Assembly (NCBI GenBank): GCA_046349395.1
Contig: JAXMCK010000005.1
Span: 186,001-250,000 of the forward strand
DNA: 64,000 bases
DNA from: JAXMCK01 sp046349395
GTDB lineage: Bacteria; Pseudomonadota; Alphaproteobacteria; Geminicoccales; Geminicoccaceae
Direction of reading: 5' to 3'
The position numbers and the translations under genes are program-made. The notes beneath the pieces are model-generated. The model was not told the DNA's origin. It saw only the letters and a program-made list of their open reading frames with translations, and ran no database searches. Shown here one piece after another: positions 23,611-31,778 of this stretch (position 1 is its first letter; each line of letters opens with the position of its first letter).

Positions 23611-24561
23611 CTAGAGGTCGGCGAACAACTCGGTCGAGAGGTACCGCTCCGCCGCCGAGGCCAGCACGACGACGATCCGCTTGCCGGCCATCCTGGGCCG
23701 CGCGCCGATCTCGAACGCGGCCGCTGCCGTGGCCCCGGAGGAGATGCCCGCCGGAATGCCTTCGAGTGCGGCGAGCCGCCGGGCCGTCGCAAAGGCCGTC
23801 TCGTTGCCGATGCGGAGGATCTCGTCGACGAGGCTCATGTCGAGGTTGCCCGGCACGAAGCCCGCCCCGATGCCCTGGATCTTGTGCGGCCCCGGCTTGC
23901 CGCCCGACAGCACGGGACTGTCCTCGGGCTCGACCGCGACGACGCGCAGATGCGGCAGCTTCGGCTTCAGGTATTGGGCGCAGCCGGTGATGGTGCCCCC
24001 GGTCCCCACGCCGGCGACCAGCACGTCGAGCCGGCCGCTCGTGTCGCGCCAGATCTCGCGCGCGGTCGTCTCCTTGTGGATCTCGGGATTCGCCGGGTTC
24101 TCGAACTGCTGCAGCATCACGGCACCCGGCCGTTCGGCGAGCAGCCGCCGTGCTGCCGCGAGCGAGCCTCGCATGCCCTGCGAGGCGGGCGTCAGCTCCA
24201 GCTCCGCACCCAGCAGCTTCAGCATCCGCCGCCGTTCCAGCGACATGCTCTCGGGCATGGTCAAGACGAGCCTGTAGCCCTTCGACGCACACACGAAGGC
24301 GAGCGCGATCCCCGTATTGCCCGAGGTCGGCTCGATGATCGTCCCGCCCGGCCGCAGATGCCCGTTCCGCTCCGCCGCCTCGACCATGGCGAGCGCGATG
24401 CGGTCCTTCACCGAGGACAGCGGGTTGAAGAACTCGAGCTTCGCCAACACCTCGGCCTCGCAGCCCACCTCTTCCGGCAGCCGGTTGAGGCGGACCAGCG
24501 GGGTGTCGCCGATGGTGTCGCAAATGGAATCGTAGATCCGGTCCGGACCCGCCTCGGTCAT
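23611..24561 (-). CDS. Cysteine synthase, O-acetylserine sulfhydrylase type
   Basis: A PLP enzyme of 316 aa that makes cysteine from O-acetylserine and sulfide. It starts at ATG 24561 (MTEAGPDRIYDSICDTIGDTP). The PLP lysine lies in NPLSSVKDRIALAM, the substrate loop is EPTSGNTGIAL, and the phosphate-binding glycines are GVGTGGTITG. The C-terminal region GIPAGISSGATAAAAFEI is also standard. Placement directly after an Rrf2-type regulator suggests control by sulfur or cysteine status. CysK and CysM cannot be separated with certainty, but the sequence looks closer to CysK. Confidence 0.93.
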   Translation of the reverse strand: MTEAGPDRIYDSICDTIGDTPLVRLNRLPEEVGCEAEVLAKLEFFNPLSSVKDRIALAMVEAAERNGHLRPGGTIIEPTSGNTGIALAFVCASKGYRLVLTMPESMSLERRRMLKLLGAELELTPASQGMRGSLAAARRLLAERPGAVMLQQFENPANPEIHKETTAREIWRDTSGRLDVLVAGVGTGGTITGCAQYLKPKLPHLRVVAVEPEDSPVLSGGKPGPHKIQGIGAGFVPGNLDMSLVDEILRIGNETAFATARRLAALEGIPAGISSGATAAAAFEIGARPRMAGKRIVVVLASAAERYLSTELFADL

Positions 24562-24619
24562 TGCGCCCCCCGCAAGGTTGGGGGAGCAATGGCGCAACGA
24601 TCCCGGCCGGTCCAGCATC

Positions 24620-25075
24620 TCAGATCACGAAGTCGAAGCTCCGCTTGCCCTCGCTCTCGATCGACTGCTGCTCGGCCTCGCCGCACAGGTCCTCGATGGT
24701 GACGGAATCGAGCCGCGCCATGAGATCGCTCTCGAACTTCTCCCAGAACGGGGCGACGACCTTGACGCCCAGCGGCGAGGCCGAAACCGGCCCGTCGTCG
24801 ACGATCTCCTCCGAGCCCTGGACGATCCGCACCACTTCGCCGACGGTCACGCGCCGGCGCTCGCGCGCCAGGCGATAGCCGCCCCGCGGTCCGCGCACGC
24901 CCTTGAGCACACCCGCCCGAACGAGTTGCTGGAGCACCTGCTCCAGATATCGCCGCGGCAGCCCCAGGCGGCGCGCGATGTCCTGGCTCTGCACCGGATC
25001 GGCACCGCCGTGGAAGGCTATATCGGCAACGGCCTCGAGTGCCAGCGCCAGCTTCTTGGATGGTCGCAACATCAA
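24620..25075 (-). CDS. Rrf2-family transcriptional regulator, CymR-like
   Basis: A 151 aa winged-helix protein: MLRPSKKLALALEAVADIAF, the recognition region ARRLGLPRRYLEQVLQQLVR and the wing GVRGPRGGYRLARERRRVT, all typical of Rrf2 proteins. IscR and NsrR carry three cysteines for an iron-sulfur cluster in the C-terminal part; here only one Cys is seen (EDLCGEAE), so the protein should not hold such a cluster. Together with the cysteine synthase gene just downstream this points to a CymR-like regulator of cysteine metabolism. Its start overlaps the dut stop by ATGA. Confidence 0.88.
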   Translation of the reverse strand: MMLRPSKKLALALEAVADIAFHGGADPVQSQDIARRLGLPRRYLEQVLQQLVRAGVLKGVRGPRGGYRLARERRRVTVGEVVRIVQGSEEIVDDGPVSASPLGVKVVAPFWEKFESDLMARLDSVTIEDLCGEAEQQSIESEGKRSFDFVI

Positions 25076-25557
25076 CGGCTTTCCTCTTCAGCGATGCGCG
25101 GCGCGGTCCCGGTGGAACCGAATCCTCTGACCCCTCGCGCCGAGGCGGACAGCGAGCCCGTGTCCGTCTCCCAGGCGACGTGGGCCACAGGGGCCACGAC
25201 CAGTTGAGCAACCCGCATTCCTCGTGTGATTACGGCGGTCTCCTCGCCATGGTTCACGAGAACCACGCCGATCTCGCCGCGATAATCACGGTCGATGGTA
25301 CCCGGGGCATTGAGAACGGTGAGACCCAGGCGGAGTGCCAGTCCCGACCGTGGCCGGACCTGGCCTTCGAAGCCCTCCGGCAGGGCGATCCGCACGCCGG
25401 TCGGCACCAGGGCCCGCGTCCCCGGCGCCATCCGCAAGGGCTCGTCCGCCGGCACCGCCGCCAGCAGATCGAGCCCCGCCGCCCCCTCACTCGCATAGGC
25501 CGGCAGCGGCAGGCCCTGGCCGTGCGGCAGGCACTCGATCGGCACGGCCACCTTCAT
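25072..25557 (-). CDS. dut: dUTP diphosphatase
   Basis: Dut hydrolyses dUTP to dUMP, keeping uracil out of DNA and supplying thymidylate synthesis. The 161 aa sequence has the five trimeric-dUTPase motifs in order: AGLDLLA, RPRSGLA, LNAPGTIDRDYRGEIGV, RGMRVAQLVV and, at the C-terminus, a P-loop-like RGVRGFGSTG. It overlaps coaBC upstream and the Rrf2 gene downstream by 4 bp each, so it is inside one operon. The coaBC-dut pairing is common across Proteobacteria. Confidence 0.96.
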   Translation of the reverse strand: MKVAVPIECLPHGQGLPLPAYASEGAAGLDLLAAVPADEPLRMAPGTRALVPTGVRIALPEGFEGQVRPRSGLALRLGLTVLNAPGTIDRDYRGEIGVVLVNHGEETAVITRGMRVAQLVVAPVAHVAWETDTGSLSASARGVRGFGSTGTAPRIAEEESR

Positions 25558-26765
25558 GCCGCCGCTCCCGGCACCAACTCGCGGACGATCCGGGCGGCGA
25601 GACGACGGCCGACCTCCAGCTTGTCGAGGTCGGGCCAGCTCTCCTCGACCCCGTCCCGGGCCACGAGGTGGATGCTGTTGCGGGCGCCGCCGAACACGCC
25701 GGTCGCCGGCGAGACGTCGTTCGCCAGGATCCAGTCGCAGCCCTTGCGCGCGAGCTTGGCCTTGGCGTTGGCGACGACGTTGTCGGTCTCCGCGGCAAAG
25801 CCGATCACCAGTGTCGGTCGGTCGTTGCCGCGCGCGGCCAGCGTCTGCAGGATGTCCGGGTTCTCGACCATCTCCAGGGCCGGCGGCGGCTTGCCGCGCA
25901 CCTTCTTGATCTTGCCCGTCGGCACGGCCTTCGGCCGCCAGTCGGCAACGGCCGCCGCACAGACGGCGATCTCGGCCGGCAATGCCGCCACCACCTCGTT
26001 CAACATGTCCCGCGCGGACAGGACGTGACGCACCGCCACCCCCGGCGGGTCCGGCAGGCTCACGGGCCCGCTGACGAGCGTCACGCGCGCACCGGCTTCG
26101 GCCAGGGCGCGGGCGATGGCGTGGCCCTGCTTGCCCGAACTGTGATTGGAGATGTAGCGGACGGGGTCGATCGCCTCCTGAGTCGGGCCGCTCGTCACGA
26201 TCGCATGCCGCCCGTTCAGCGGCCCCTCGCCCAGCCGGGCCAGGATCGCGTCCAGGATCTCGCCGGGCTCGGCCATCCGGCCGGCGCCCACCTCGCCGCA
26301 GGCCATGTCGCCGTCATTCGGGCCGATCACCATGACACCGTCGGCGCGCAGGCGCTCGACGTTCCGTGCCGTGGCCGCGTGCGCCCACATGAAGGGGTTC
26401 ATGGCGGGTGCGACGAGTACGGGCCGGTCGGTCGCGACCAGGACGGTGGAGGCCAGATCGTCGGCGTGGCCGTTCGCCATCTTGGCCATCAGGTCGGCCG
26501 TCGCCGGTGCCACGACGACCAGATCACAATCCCGTGCGAGGCGAATGTGGCCGATCTCGGCCTCGTCGGTCAGCGAGAAAAGATCGGTGAACGCCCTCTC
26601 GCCGGCGAGGCTCGCGATCGAGAGCGGGGTGACGAACTGGTGCCCTGCCGAGGTCAGCACGCAGCGGAAGTCGAGGCCCCTCTCGCGGCCGCGACGTATC
26701 AATTCCAAGCACTTATAGGCGGCGATACCGCCGCCGATCACGAGGAGAACGCGCTTGCCGGGCAT
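25554..26765 (-). CDS. coaBC: Bifunctional phosphopantothenoylcysteine decarboxylase / phosphopantothenate-cysteine ligase
   Basis: CoaBC performs two consecutive steps of coenzyme A synthesis. The N-terminal CoaC half (residues about 1-185) is a flavoprotein with GGIAAYKCLELIRRG, the catalytic His region (EAEIGHIRLARDCDL), and APAMNPFMW. The C-terminal CoaB half starts at about 190 with ITSGPTQEAIDPVRYISNHS, then SSGKQGHAIARAL, and shows the ligase motif KIKKVRGKPPPALEMVENPD. The full 403 aa is normal length. It is followed by dut with a 4 bp overlap. Confidence 0.96.
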   Translation of the reverse strand: MPGKRVLLVIGGGIAAYKCLELIRRGRERGLDFRCVLTSAGHQFVTPLSIASLAGERAFTDLFSLTDEAEIGHIRLARDCDLVVVAPATADLMAKMANGHADDLASTVLVATDRPVLVAPAMNPFMWAHAATARNVERLRADGVMVIGPNDGDMACGEVGAGRMAEPGEILDAILARLGEGPLNGRHAIVTSGPTQEAIDPVRYISNHSSGKQGHAIARALAEAGARVTLVSGPVSLPDPPGVAVRHVLSARDMLNEVVAALPAEIAVCAAAVADWRPKAVPTGKIKKVRGKPPPALEMVENPDILQTLAARGNDRPTLVIGFAAETDNVVANAKAKLARKGCDWILANDVSPATGVFGGARNSIHLVARDGVEESWPDLDKLEVGRRLAARIVRELVPGAAA

Positions 26766-26823
26766 GAAGGTCCGTCAGAAATGGCGGATTTCGGTTTTCA
26801 CAGCATGTTAGGGTAGCTTGAAG

Positions 26824-28329
26824 TCAGCGGAGGGCAAGCCCGATCAGCACACCGAGCACCAGCAAAATCGGCCACCAGCGTTCGGTCCAGTGCACCTCGC
26901 GCACGACGGCCGCACCGTGCCGCTCCAGCTTGGCCAGCACGCGCTCGCTCCGCATGACCAGCTCGGGCAATTTCAGGAACGCCTGCACGCCTTCGCCCAG
27001 CCCCTCGCGGATCTTCGCCTCGGGACCGAGATTGGTCCGTATCCACCGCTCGACCAGGGGTTGGGCGACCTGCCAGATGTTGACCTTGGGATTCAGCGTC
27101 CGGCCCACGCCCTCGGACACGACGATGGTCTTCTGCAGCAGGACCAGCTGGGGCTGCTGGCTCATCTCGAACTGCTCGGCCACCGTCAGGAGCTGGCCCA
27201 GCAGCCGGCCGATCGAGATGTCCTCGAGCGGCAGGCCCAGGATCGGCTCGCCGATGGCGCGGCAGGCCTGCTGGAAGGCCTGCCGGTCCTGGTCCGCCGG
27301 CACGTAGCCCGCCCTGAAGAACACGTCCGCCACGCGCTCGTACTGCCGGAACAGGAAGCCCAGCAGCGTCTCGGCGAGATTGCGCCGGGTCTCGAGGTCG
27401 ATCCGGCCCATGATGCCGAAGTCGAGGGCGACGATGTCACCGTGCCGGTCGAGCAGCATGTTCCCTGGATGCATGTCGGCGTGGAAGAAGCCGTCGCGGA
27501 ACAGCTGGTTGAAGAAGACGATCGCCGCCCGCTCCAGGATGGCGTCGGGATCGAACCCTTCCCGGATCAGCCGTGCCCGGTCGTTCATCGGCAGGCCGTA
27601 GATGCGCTCGAAGGTGGCGACCCGCCGCGCGGTGCGCCGCCAGTCCACCTTGGGCACCCGGAAGCCCTCGTCGTCCGCACAGTTGCGGGCGAACTCGGTC
27701 GCCGCCGACGCCTCGAAGCGCAGGTCCATCTCGCGCCGGGTCGTGACCGCCAGCATCTCGACCGTGGCGACGGGGCGAAGCCGCCGGAGCTTCGGCTGGA
27801 ACCGCTCGACGATCTCCGCCAGCCAGAGCAGCAGGTCGAGGTCCTTGTCGATCGCCGCCTCGATGCCCGGACGGAGCACCTTGACGGCGACGTCCTCACC
27901 CTCGGTGGTGACGGCGAAGTGCACCTGGGCGATCGAGGCCGCCGCTACCGGCGTCTCGTCGAAGCTCCTGAAGACCTCGCCGAGCGGCCGCTCCAGATCG
28001 GCCTCGATCACCGCCCGCGCCTTGCCGAACGGGAAGGACGGCAGCCGGTCCTGCAGGGACGACAGGTCCCGCGCGATCGCGTCGCCCAGGAGGTCGGACC
28101 TGACCGCCAGCGTCTGCCCGAGCTTGACGAAGGCCGGTCCCAGTTCCGTCAGGGCACGGGCGAGACGCTCCCCGGGCCGGCCCGGCGCACTCTTGTTCGA
28201 GACGGCATAGGCGACCTTCCGCACCACGCCTGGCAGCGGCAGCAGGTCGAGCGGGAACAGCGCGTTGTGCCGCGCAAGGCAGCGCACGATCGCGACCACG
28301 CGCGCGCCATTGCGCAGATTGCGGAACAT
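26824..28329 (-). CDS. ubiB: UbiB, atypical kinase-like protein for ubiquinone synthesis
   Basis: UbiB is a membrane-associated ABC1/ADCK-type kinase-like protein needed for ubiquinone biosynthesis. The 501 aa protein shows the KxGQ motif (FVKLGQTLAVRSDLL), the AAAS nucleotide loop as AAASIAQVHFA, the kinase catalytic segment FFHADMHPGNMLLDRHGDIV and LDFGIMGRI. One hydrophobic segment lies at the very C-terminus (WWPILLVLGVLIGLAL), which probably anchors it. It follows ubiE by 4 bp; the ubiE-ubiB pairing supports the call. Confidence 0.95.
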   Translation of the reverse strand: MFRNLRNGARVVAIVRCLARHNALFPLDLLPLPGVVRKVAYAVSNKSAPGRPGERLARALTELGPAFVKLGQTLAVRSDLLGDAIARDLSSLQDRLPSFPFGKARAVIEADLERPLGEVFRSFDETPVAAASIAQVHFAVTTEGEDVAVKVLRPGIEAAIDKDLDLLLWLAEIVERFQPKLRRLRPVATVEMLAVTTRREMDLRFEASAATEFARNCADDEGFRVPKVDWRRTARRVATFERIYGLPMNDRARLIREGFDPDAILERAAIVFFNQLFRDGFFHADMHPGNMLLDRHGDIVALDFGIMGRIDLETRRNLAETLLGFLFRQYERVADVFFRAGYVPADQDRQAFQQACRAIGEPILGLPLEDISIGRLLGQLLTVAEQFEMSQQPQLVLLQKTIVVSEGVGRTLNPKVNIWQVAQPLVERWIRTNLGPEAKIREGLGEGVQAFLKLPELVMRSERVLAKLERHGAAVVREVHWTERWWPILLVLGVLIGLALR

Positions 28330-28333
28330 GGGC

Positions 28334-29122
<789 letters not shown>

Positions 29123-29222
29123 GCAGAAAGCCGCACTCGCGCTGTTGGGGATGGCGGCCTTGTAGGAGAGGCGGCCCGGCCCAGCAAGCGCACCACCGGC
29201 CGCGCCCCGAGGACTTTGGACC

Positions 29223-30038
29223 TTGCCCGAGCTGCCCGAGGTCGAGACGACCATGCGCGCGCTGCGCGCCCGTCTGACTGGTCGGCGCTTCGTCACGGTC
29301 GACCAGCGCCGTGCGGACATGCGCTTCCCCCTGCCCCGCGAGCTGCCGCAGCGCCTGCGCGGGCGGCAGGTGGTGGGCCTGTCGCGCCGCGCCAAGTTCA
29401 TCGAGCTCGCCCTCGACGACGGCAACGAGGTGCTGCTCCATCTCGGTATGTCGGGGCGGCTGCTGTTCGACGGCGAGCCCCGCGGCGTGCACGAGCACCT
29501 GACCTTCGGCTTCGACGACGGCACGGTCCTCCGCTTCGTCGATCCGCGGCGCTTCGGCATGCTGGACCTTCTGCCGCAGGCCGAGCGTACCACCCACAAA
29601 TGGCTGCGGCATCTGGGGCTGGAGCCGCTCGACCCGGCCTTCGACGGCACGGCCCTCCAGTCGGTGCTGCAGGGACGGCGGACGGCGCTGAAGCTCGCCA
29701 TCATGGACCAGCGGCTCGTCGTCGGCGTCGGCAACATCTATGCGAGCGAGAGCCTGTTCCGCGCCGGGCTCTCGCCCAAGCGCACCGCCGGCTGGCTCCG
29801 GCCCAGCCAGGCCGCCCGCCTCGCCACGATGATCCGCGAGGTGCTGGAGGAGGCGATCGAGGCCGGCGGCTCCTCTTTGCGCGACTACGTCCAGTCGAAC
29901 GGTGAGCTCGGCAACTTCCAGCGCAACTTCCGCGTCTACGACCGCGAGGGCATGCCCTGCCCCACCTGCGCGTCACCCGTCCGCCGCCTCGTCCAGGGCG
30001 GGCGCGCGACGTTCCACTGCAGCCGCTGCCAGCGCTAG
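29223..30038 (+). CDS. mutM: Formamidopyrimidine-DNA glycosylase
   Basis: MutM removes 8-oxoguanine and other oxidised purines and cuts the DNA backbone. The protein (271 aa) begins with the invariant PELPEVET, where Pro2 is the nucleophile, starting from a TTG at 29223. DNA-binding features include HLGMSGRLLF, VGNIYASESLF and the C-terminal zinc finger with four Cys (CPTCASPVRR ... FHCSRCQR). Length is normal and nothing is missing. It diverges from ubiE across 100 bp. Confidence 0.96.
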   Translation: MPELPEVETTMRALRARLTGRRFVTVDQRRADMRFPLPRELPQRLRGRQVVGLSRRAKFIELALDDGNEVLLHLGMSGRLLFDGEPRGVHEHLTFGFDDGTVLRFVDPRRFGMLDLLPQAERTTHKWLRHLGLEPLDPAFDGTALQSVLQGRRTALKLAIMDQRLVVGVGNIYASESLFRAGLSPKRTAGWLRPSQAARLATMIREVLEEAIEAGGSSLRDYVQSNGELGNFQRNFRVYDREGMPCPTCASPVRRLVQGGRATFHCSRCQR

Positions 30039-30079
30039 TCCGTCATCTGGACGGGCTTGTACCCGAGGGTGTTTATCCC

Positions 30080-30120
30080 TGACGCTTCGCGCTGCAGCAT
30101 GAGCGGTGTGCGAAGCGTCA
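30080..30120 (+). repeat. 11 bp perfect inverted repeat between mutM and the enoyl-CoA hydratase gene
   Basis: TGACGCTTCGC (30080-30090) and its exact complement (30110-30120) flank 19 nt. It lies 42 bp after the mutM stop and 20 bp before the next start. It may be an operator for the hydratase gene or a terminator without a T-run. Confidence 0.5.
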
Positions 30121-30139
30121 AAGCCGGGTGAGGTCCGCC

Positions 30140-30913
30140 ATGTCGTACGAGAACATCCTGGTCGAGCGCCGCGGGCGCGTCGGCCTCATCACGCTCAACC
30201 GGCCGAAGGCGCTGAACGCGCTGAATGCCGACCTGATCGACGAACTGGAGCAGGCGCTGGCCGCCTTCGGCGCCGATCCCGAGGTGGCGGCCATGGTGAT
30301 CACCGGCTCCGAGAAGGCCTTCGCCGCCGGTGCGGACATCAAAGAGATGGCCGAAAAGGACTTCTCGGAGGCGTTCACCACGGACTTCATCAGCCCCTGG
30401 CAGCGGATCTCGCGGCACAAGAAGCCGATCATCGCCGCCGTCGCCGGCTTCGCCCTTGGGGGCGGCTGCGAGCTCGCCATGATGTGCGACATCATCCTCG
30501 CCGCCGAGAACGCTCGCTTCGGCCAGCCCGAGATCAATCTCGGCACCATTCCGGGTGCGGGAGGAACGCAGCGCCTGATCCGCGCCATCGGCAAGTCGAA
30601 GGCGATGGAGATGATCCTCACCGGTAGGATGATGGACGCCAAGGAAGCGGAGAGCTCGGGGCTCGTGACGAGGGTGGTGCCCGTCGCCGACCTCGTCGCC
30701 GAGGCGATCAAGATCGGGGACGCCATCGGCGCGAAGTCGCAGCCCATCGTCGCCATGGCGAAGGAGGCGGTGAACGCGGCCTACGAGAACTCGCTGGGCG
30801 AGGGACTCAAGTACGAGCGCAACCTGTTCTACGCGAGCTTCGCCACCGAGGACCGGCGCGAGGGCATGGCCGCCTTCGCCGAGAAGCGGCCGCCGGCCTT
30901 CACCCACCGCTGA
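30140..30913 (+). CDS. Enoyl-CoA hydratase
   Basis: A 257 aa crotonase that hydrates enoyl-CoA in beta-oxidation or amino-acid degradation. I choose ATG 30140 (MSYENILVERRGRVGLITL), preceded by GTGAGG. The oxyanion-hole blocks are EKAFAAGADIKEMAEK and AAVAGFALGGGCELAMMCD; the two catalytic Glu residues are in GGGCELAM and INLGTIPGAGGTQRL. Its position beside mutM and rpsT is conserved in related genomes. It may supply the methacrylyl-CoA hydration step missing from the valine operon at 10-13 kb; that is inference. Confidence 0.93.
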   Translation: MSYENILVERRGRVGLITLNRPKALNALNADLIDELEQALAAFGADPEVAAMVITGSEKAFAAGADIKEMAEKDFSEAFTTDFISPWQRISRHKKPIIAAVAGFALGGGCELAMMCDIILAAENARFGQPEINLGTIPGAGGTQRLIRAIGKSKAMEMILTGRMMDAKEAESSGLVTRVVPVADLVAEAIKIGDAIGAKSQPIVAMAKEAVNAAYENSLGEGLKYERNLFYASFATEDRREGMAAFAEKRPPAFTHR

Positions 30914-30928
30914 GCGCAAGCAGAGGCG

Positions 30929-30950
30929 GCCCCGCGTTGACGCGCGGGGC
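30929..30950 (+). terminator. Hairpin after the enoyl-CoA hydratase gene
   Basis: An 8 bp stem GCCCCGCG with its complement closes a 6 nt loop, 15 bp after the stop. The loop contains the -35 box of the predicted rpsT promoter, so termination and initiation elements overlap. There is no T-run. Confidence 0.45.
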
Positions 30951-30965
30951 TGCACTCGCTATACG
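30937..30965 (+). promoter_or_regulatory. Predicted rpsT promoter
   Basis: TTGACG (30937-30942), a 17 nt spacer and TATACG (30960-30965) lie 36 nt before the rpsT start. This is one of the best sigma70-like promoters in the window. Confidence 0.65.
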
Positions 30966-31000
30966 CGCCGCTCGCATCGACGCAACGAGGTTTTTTTCAC

Positions 31001-31279
31001 GTGGCGCATCATCGTTCCGCGAAGAAGCGCATTCGCCAGACAGCGAAGCGCACCGCCCTCAACCGCAGCCGGACGAGCCGGATCAAGACGTTCGTCCGCA
31101 AGGTCGAGGAAGCGGTCGCCCAGGGCAATTACGACACCGCGCGCAGCGCGTTCGCGGCCGCCGAGCCCGAGCTGCGCAAGGGCGTCTCGAAGGGCGTGCT
31201 GCACCTGAACACGGTGTCGCGCAAGCTGTCGCGGCTGGCGCAGCGGGTGAAGGCGCTAGGGGCTACCACACCCGCCTGA
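31001..31279 (+). CDS. rpsT: Ribosomal protein bS20
   Basis: A 92 aa basic protein that binds 16S rRNA. It starts at a GTG (31001) as MAHHRSAKKRIRQTAKRTAL, with AACGAGG upstream as the ribosome-binding site. The helical repeat pattern TSRIKTFVRKVEEAVAQGN and the C-terminal GVLHLNTVSRKLSRLAQRVK are standard. rpsT just before dnaA is a recurrent alphaproteobacterial arrangement. Confidence 0.96.
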   Translation: MAHHRSAKKRIRQTAKRTALNRSRTSRIKTFVRKVEEAVAQGNYDTARSAFAAAEPELRKGVSKGVLHLNTVSRKLSRLAQRVKALGATTPA

Positions 31280-31328
31280 GGGTCAACCCGGGGGCAAGTT
31301 CCCCGGCGAATGTAATGTCGACGACGTA

Positions 31329-31354
31329 GGGCGGCGTCCGAAAGGGCGCCGCCC
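31329..31354 (+). terminator. Intrinsic terminator after rpsT
   Basis: GGGCGGCG pairs with CGCCGCCC around an inner TCC-GAAA-GGG stem-loop (one T-G wobble), forming a continuous hairpin with a GAAA tetraloop, about 50 bp after rpsT. A short TTG-rich tract follows. Confidence 0.7.
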
Positions 31355-31778
31355 TTGTCGTTGGTTGTCGCGGTTGCCCATTATCGTGCAACTTGCTCAA
31401 CCAATGCGCGAAGGCCCCTGTTCGCATTTCGATCCCCTTGCCACGCCCCAATACCCAGATTACGGTCCATCAACACGCGCCAAGGGCAGTCGCCCAAGGC
31501 GCACCGCAGAACAAAAACTTCGTTGCGCTAAAATAACTTTCCGCTTTGTGCGTGAATTTTAAGCAGGTTACGAAGAAAACGTAACCAGTTCCGCCGAGAT
31601 TGCGGCACAGGGACGGAAACAACAATGGGGTGGGTAACAACGATGACTTTCCTATACAGTGCGACGCTGCAACATCTCTAAGTAGAAAACGACACCTGAG
31701 GAGCGTGCGGGAACGTATGCGACCTCAGCGCCATTCTACTAGAGGTGTGAACCGCCGTCTTTATCCGCGGAGCAGCGG
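31355..31778. other. Candidate chromosomal origin / dnaA regulatory region
   Basis: About 425 bp without a gene between the rpsT terminator and dnaA. The part at about 31505-31690 is markedly richer in A and T than the rest of the window, which suits a DNA-unwinding element. It contains a 7 bp inverted repeat, GGTTACG / CGTAACC, at 31566-31572 and 31580-31586. One DnaA-box-like 9-mer, TTATCCGCG, is at 31761-31769 (two differences from the consensus). Strong DnaA boxes or GANTC methylation sites were not found. Position before dnaA-dnaN-recF-gyrB is the main support. It could simply be the dnaA promoter region. Confidence 0.4.
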
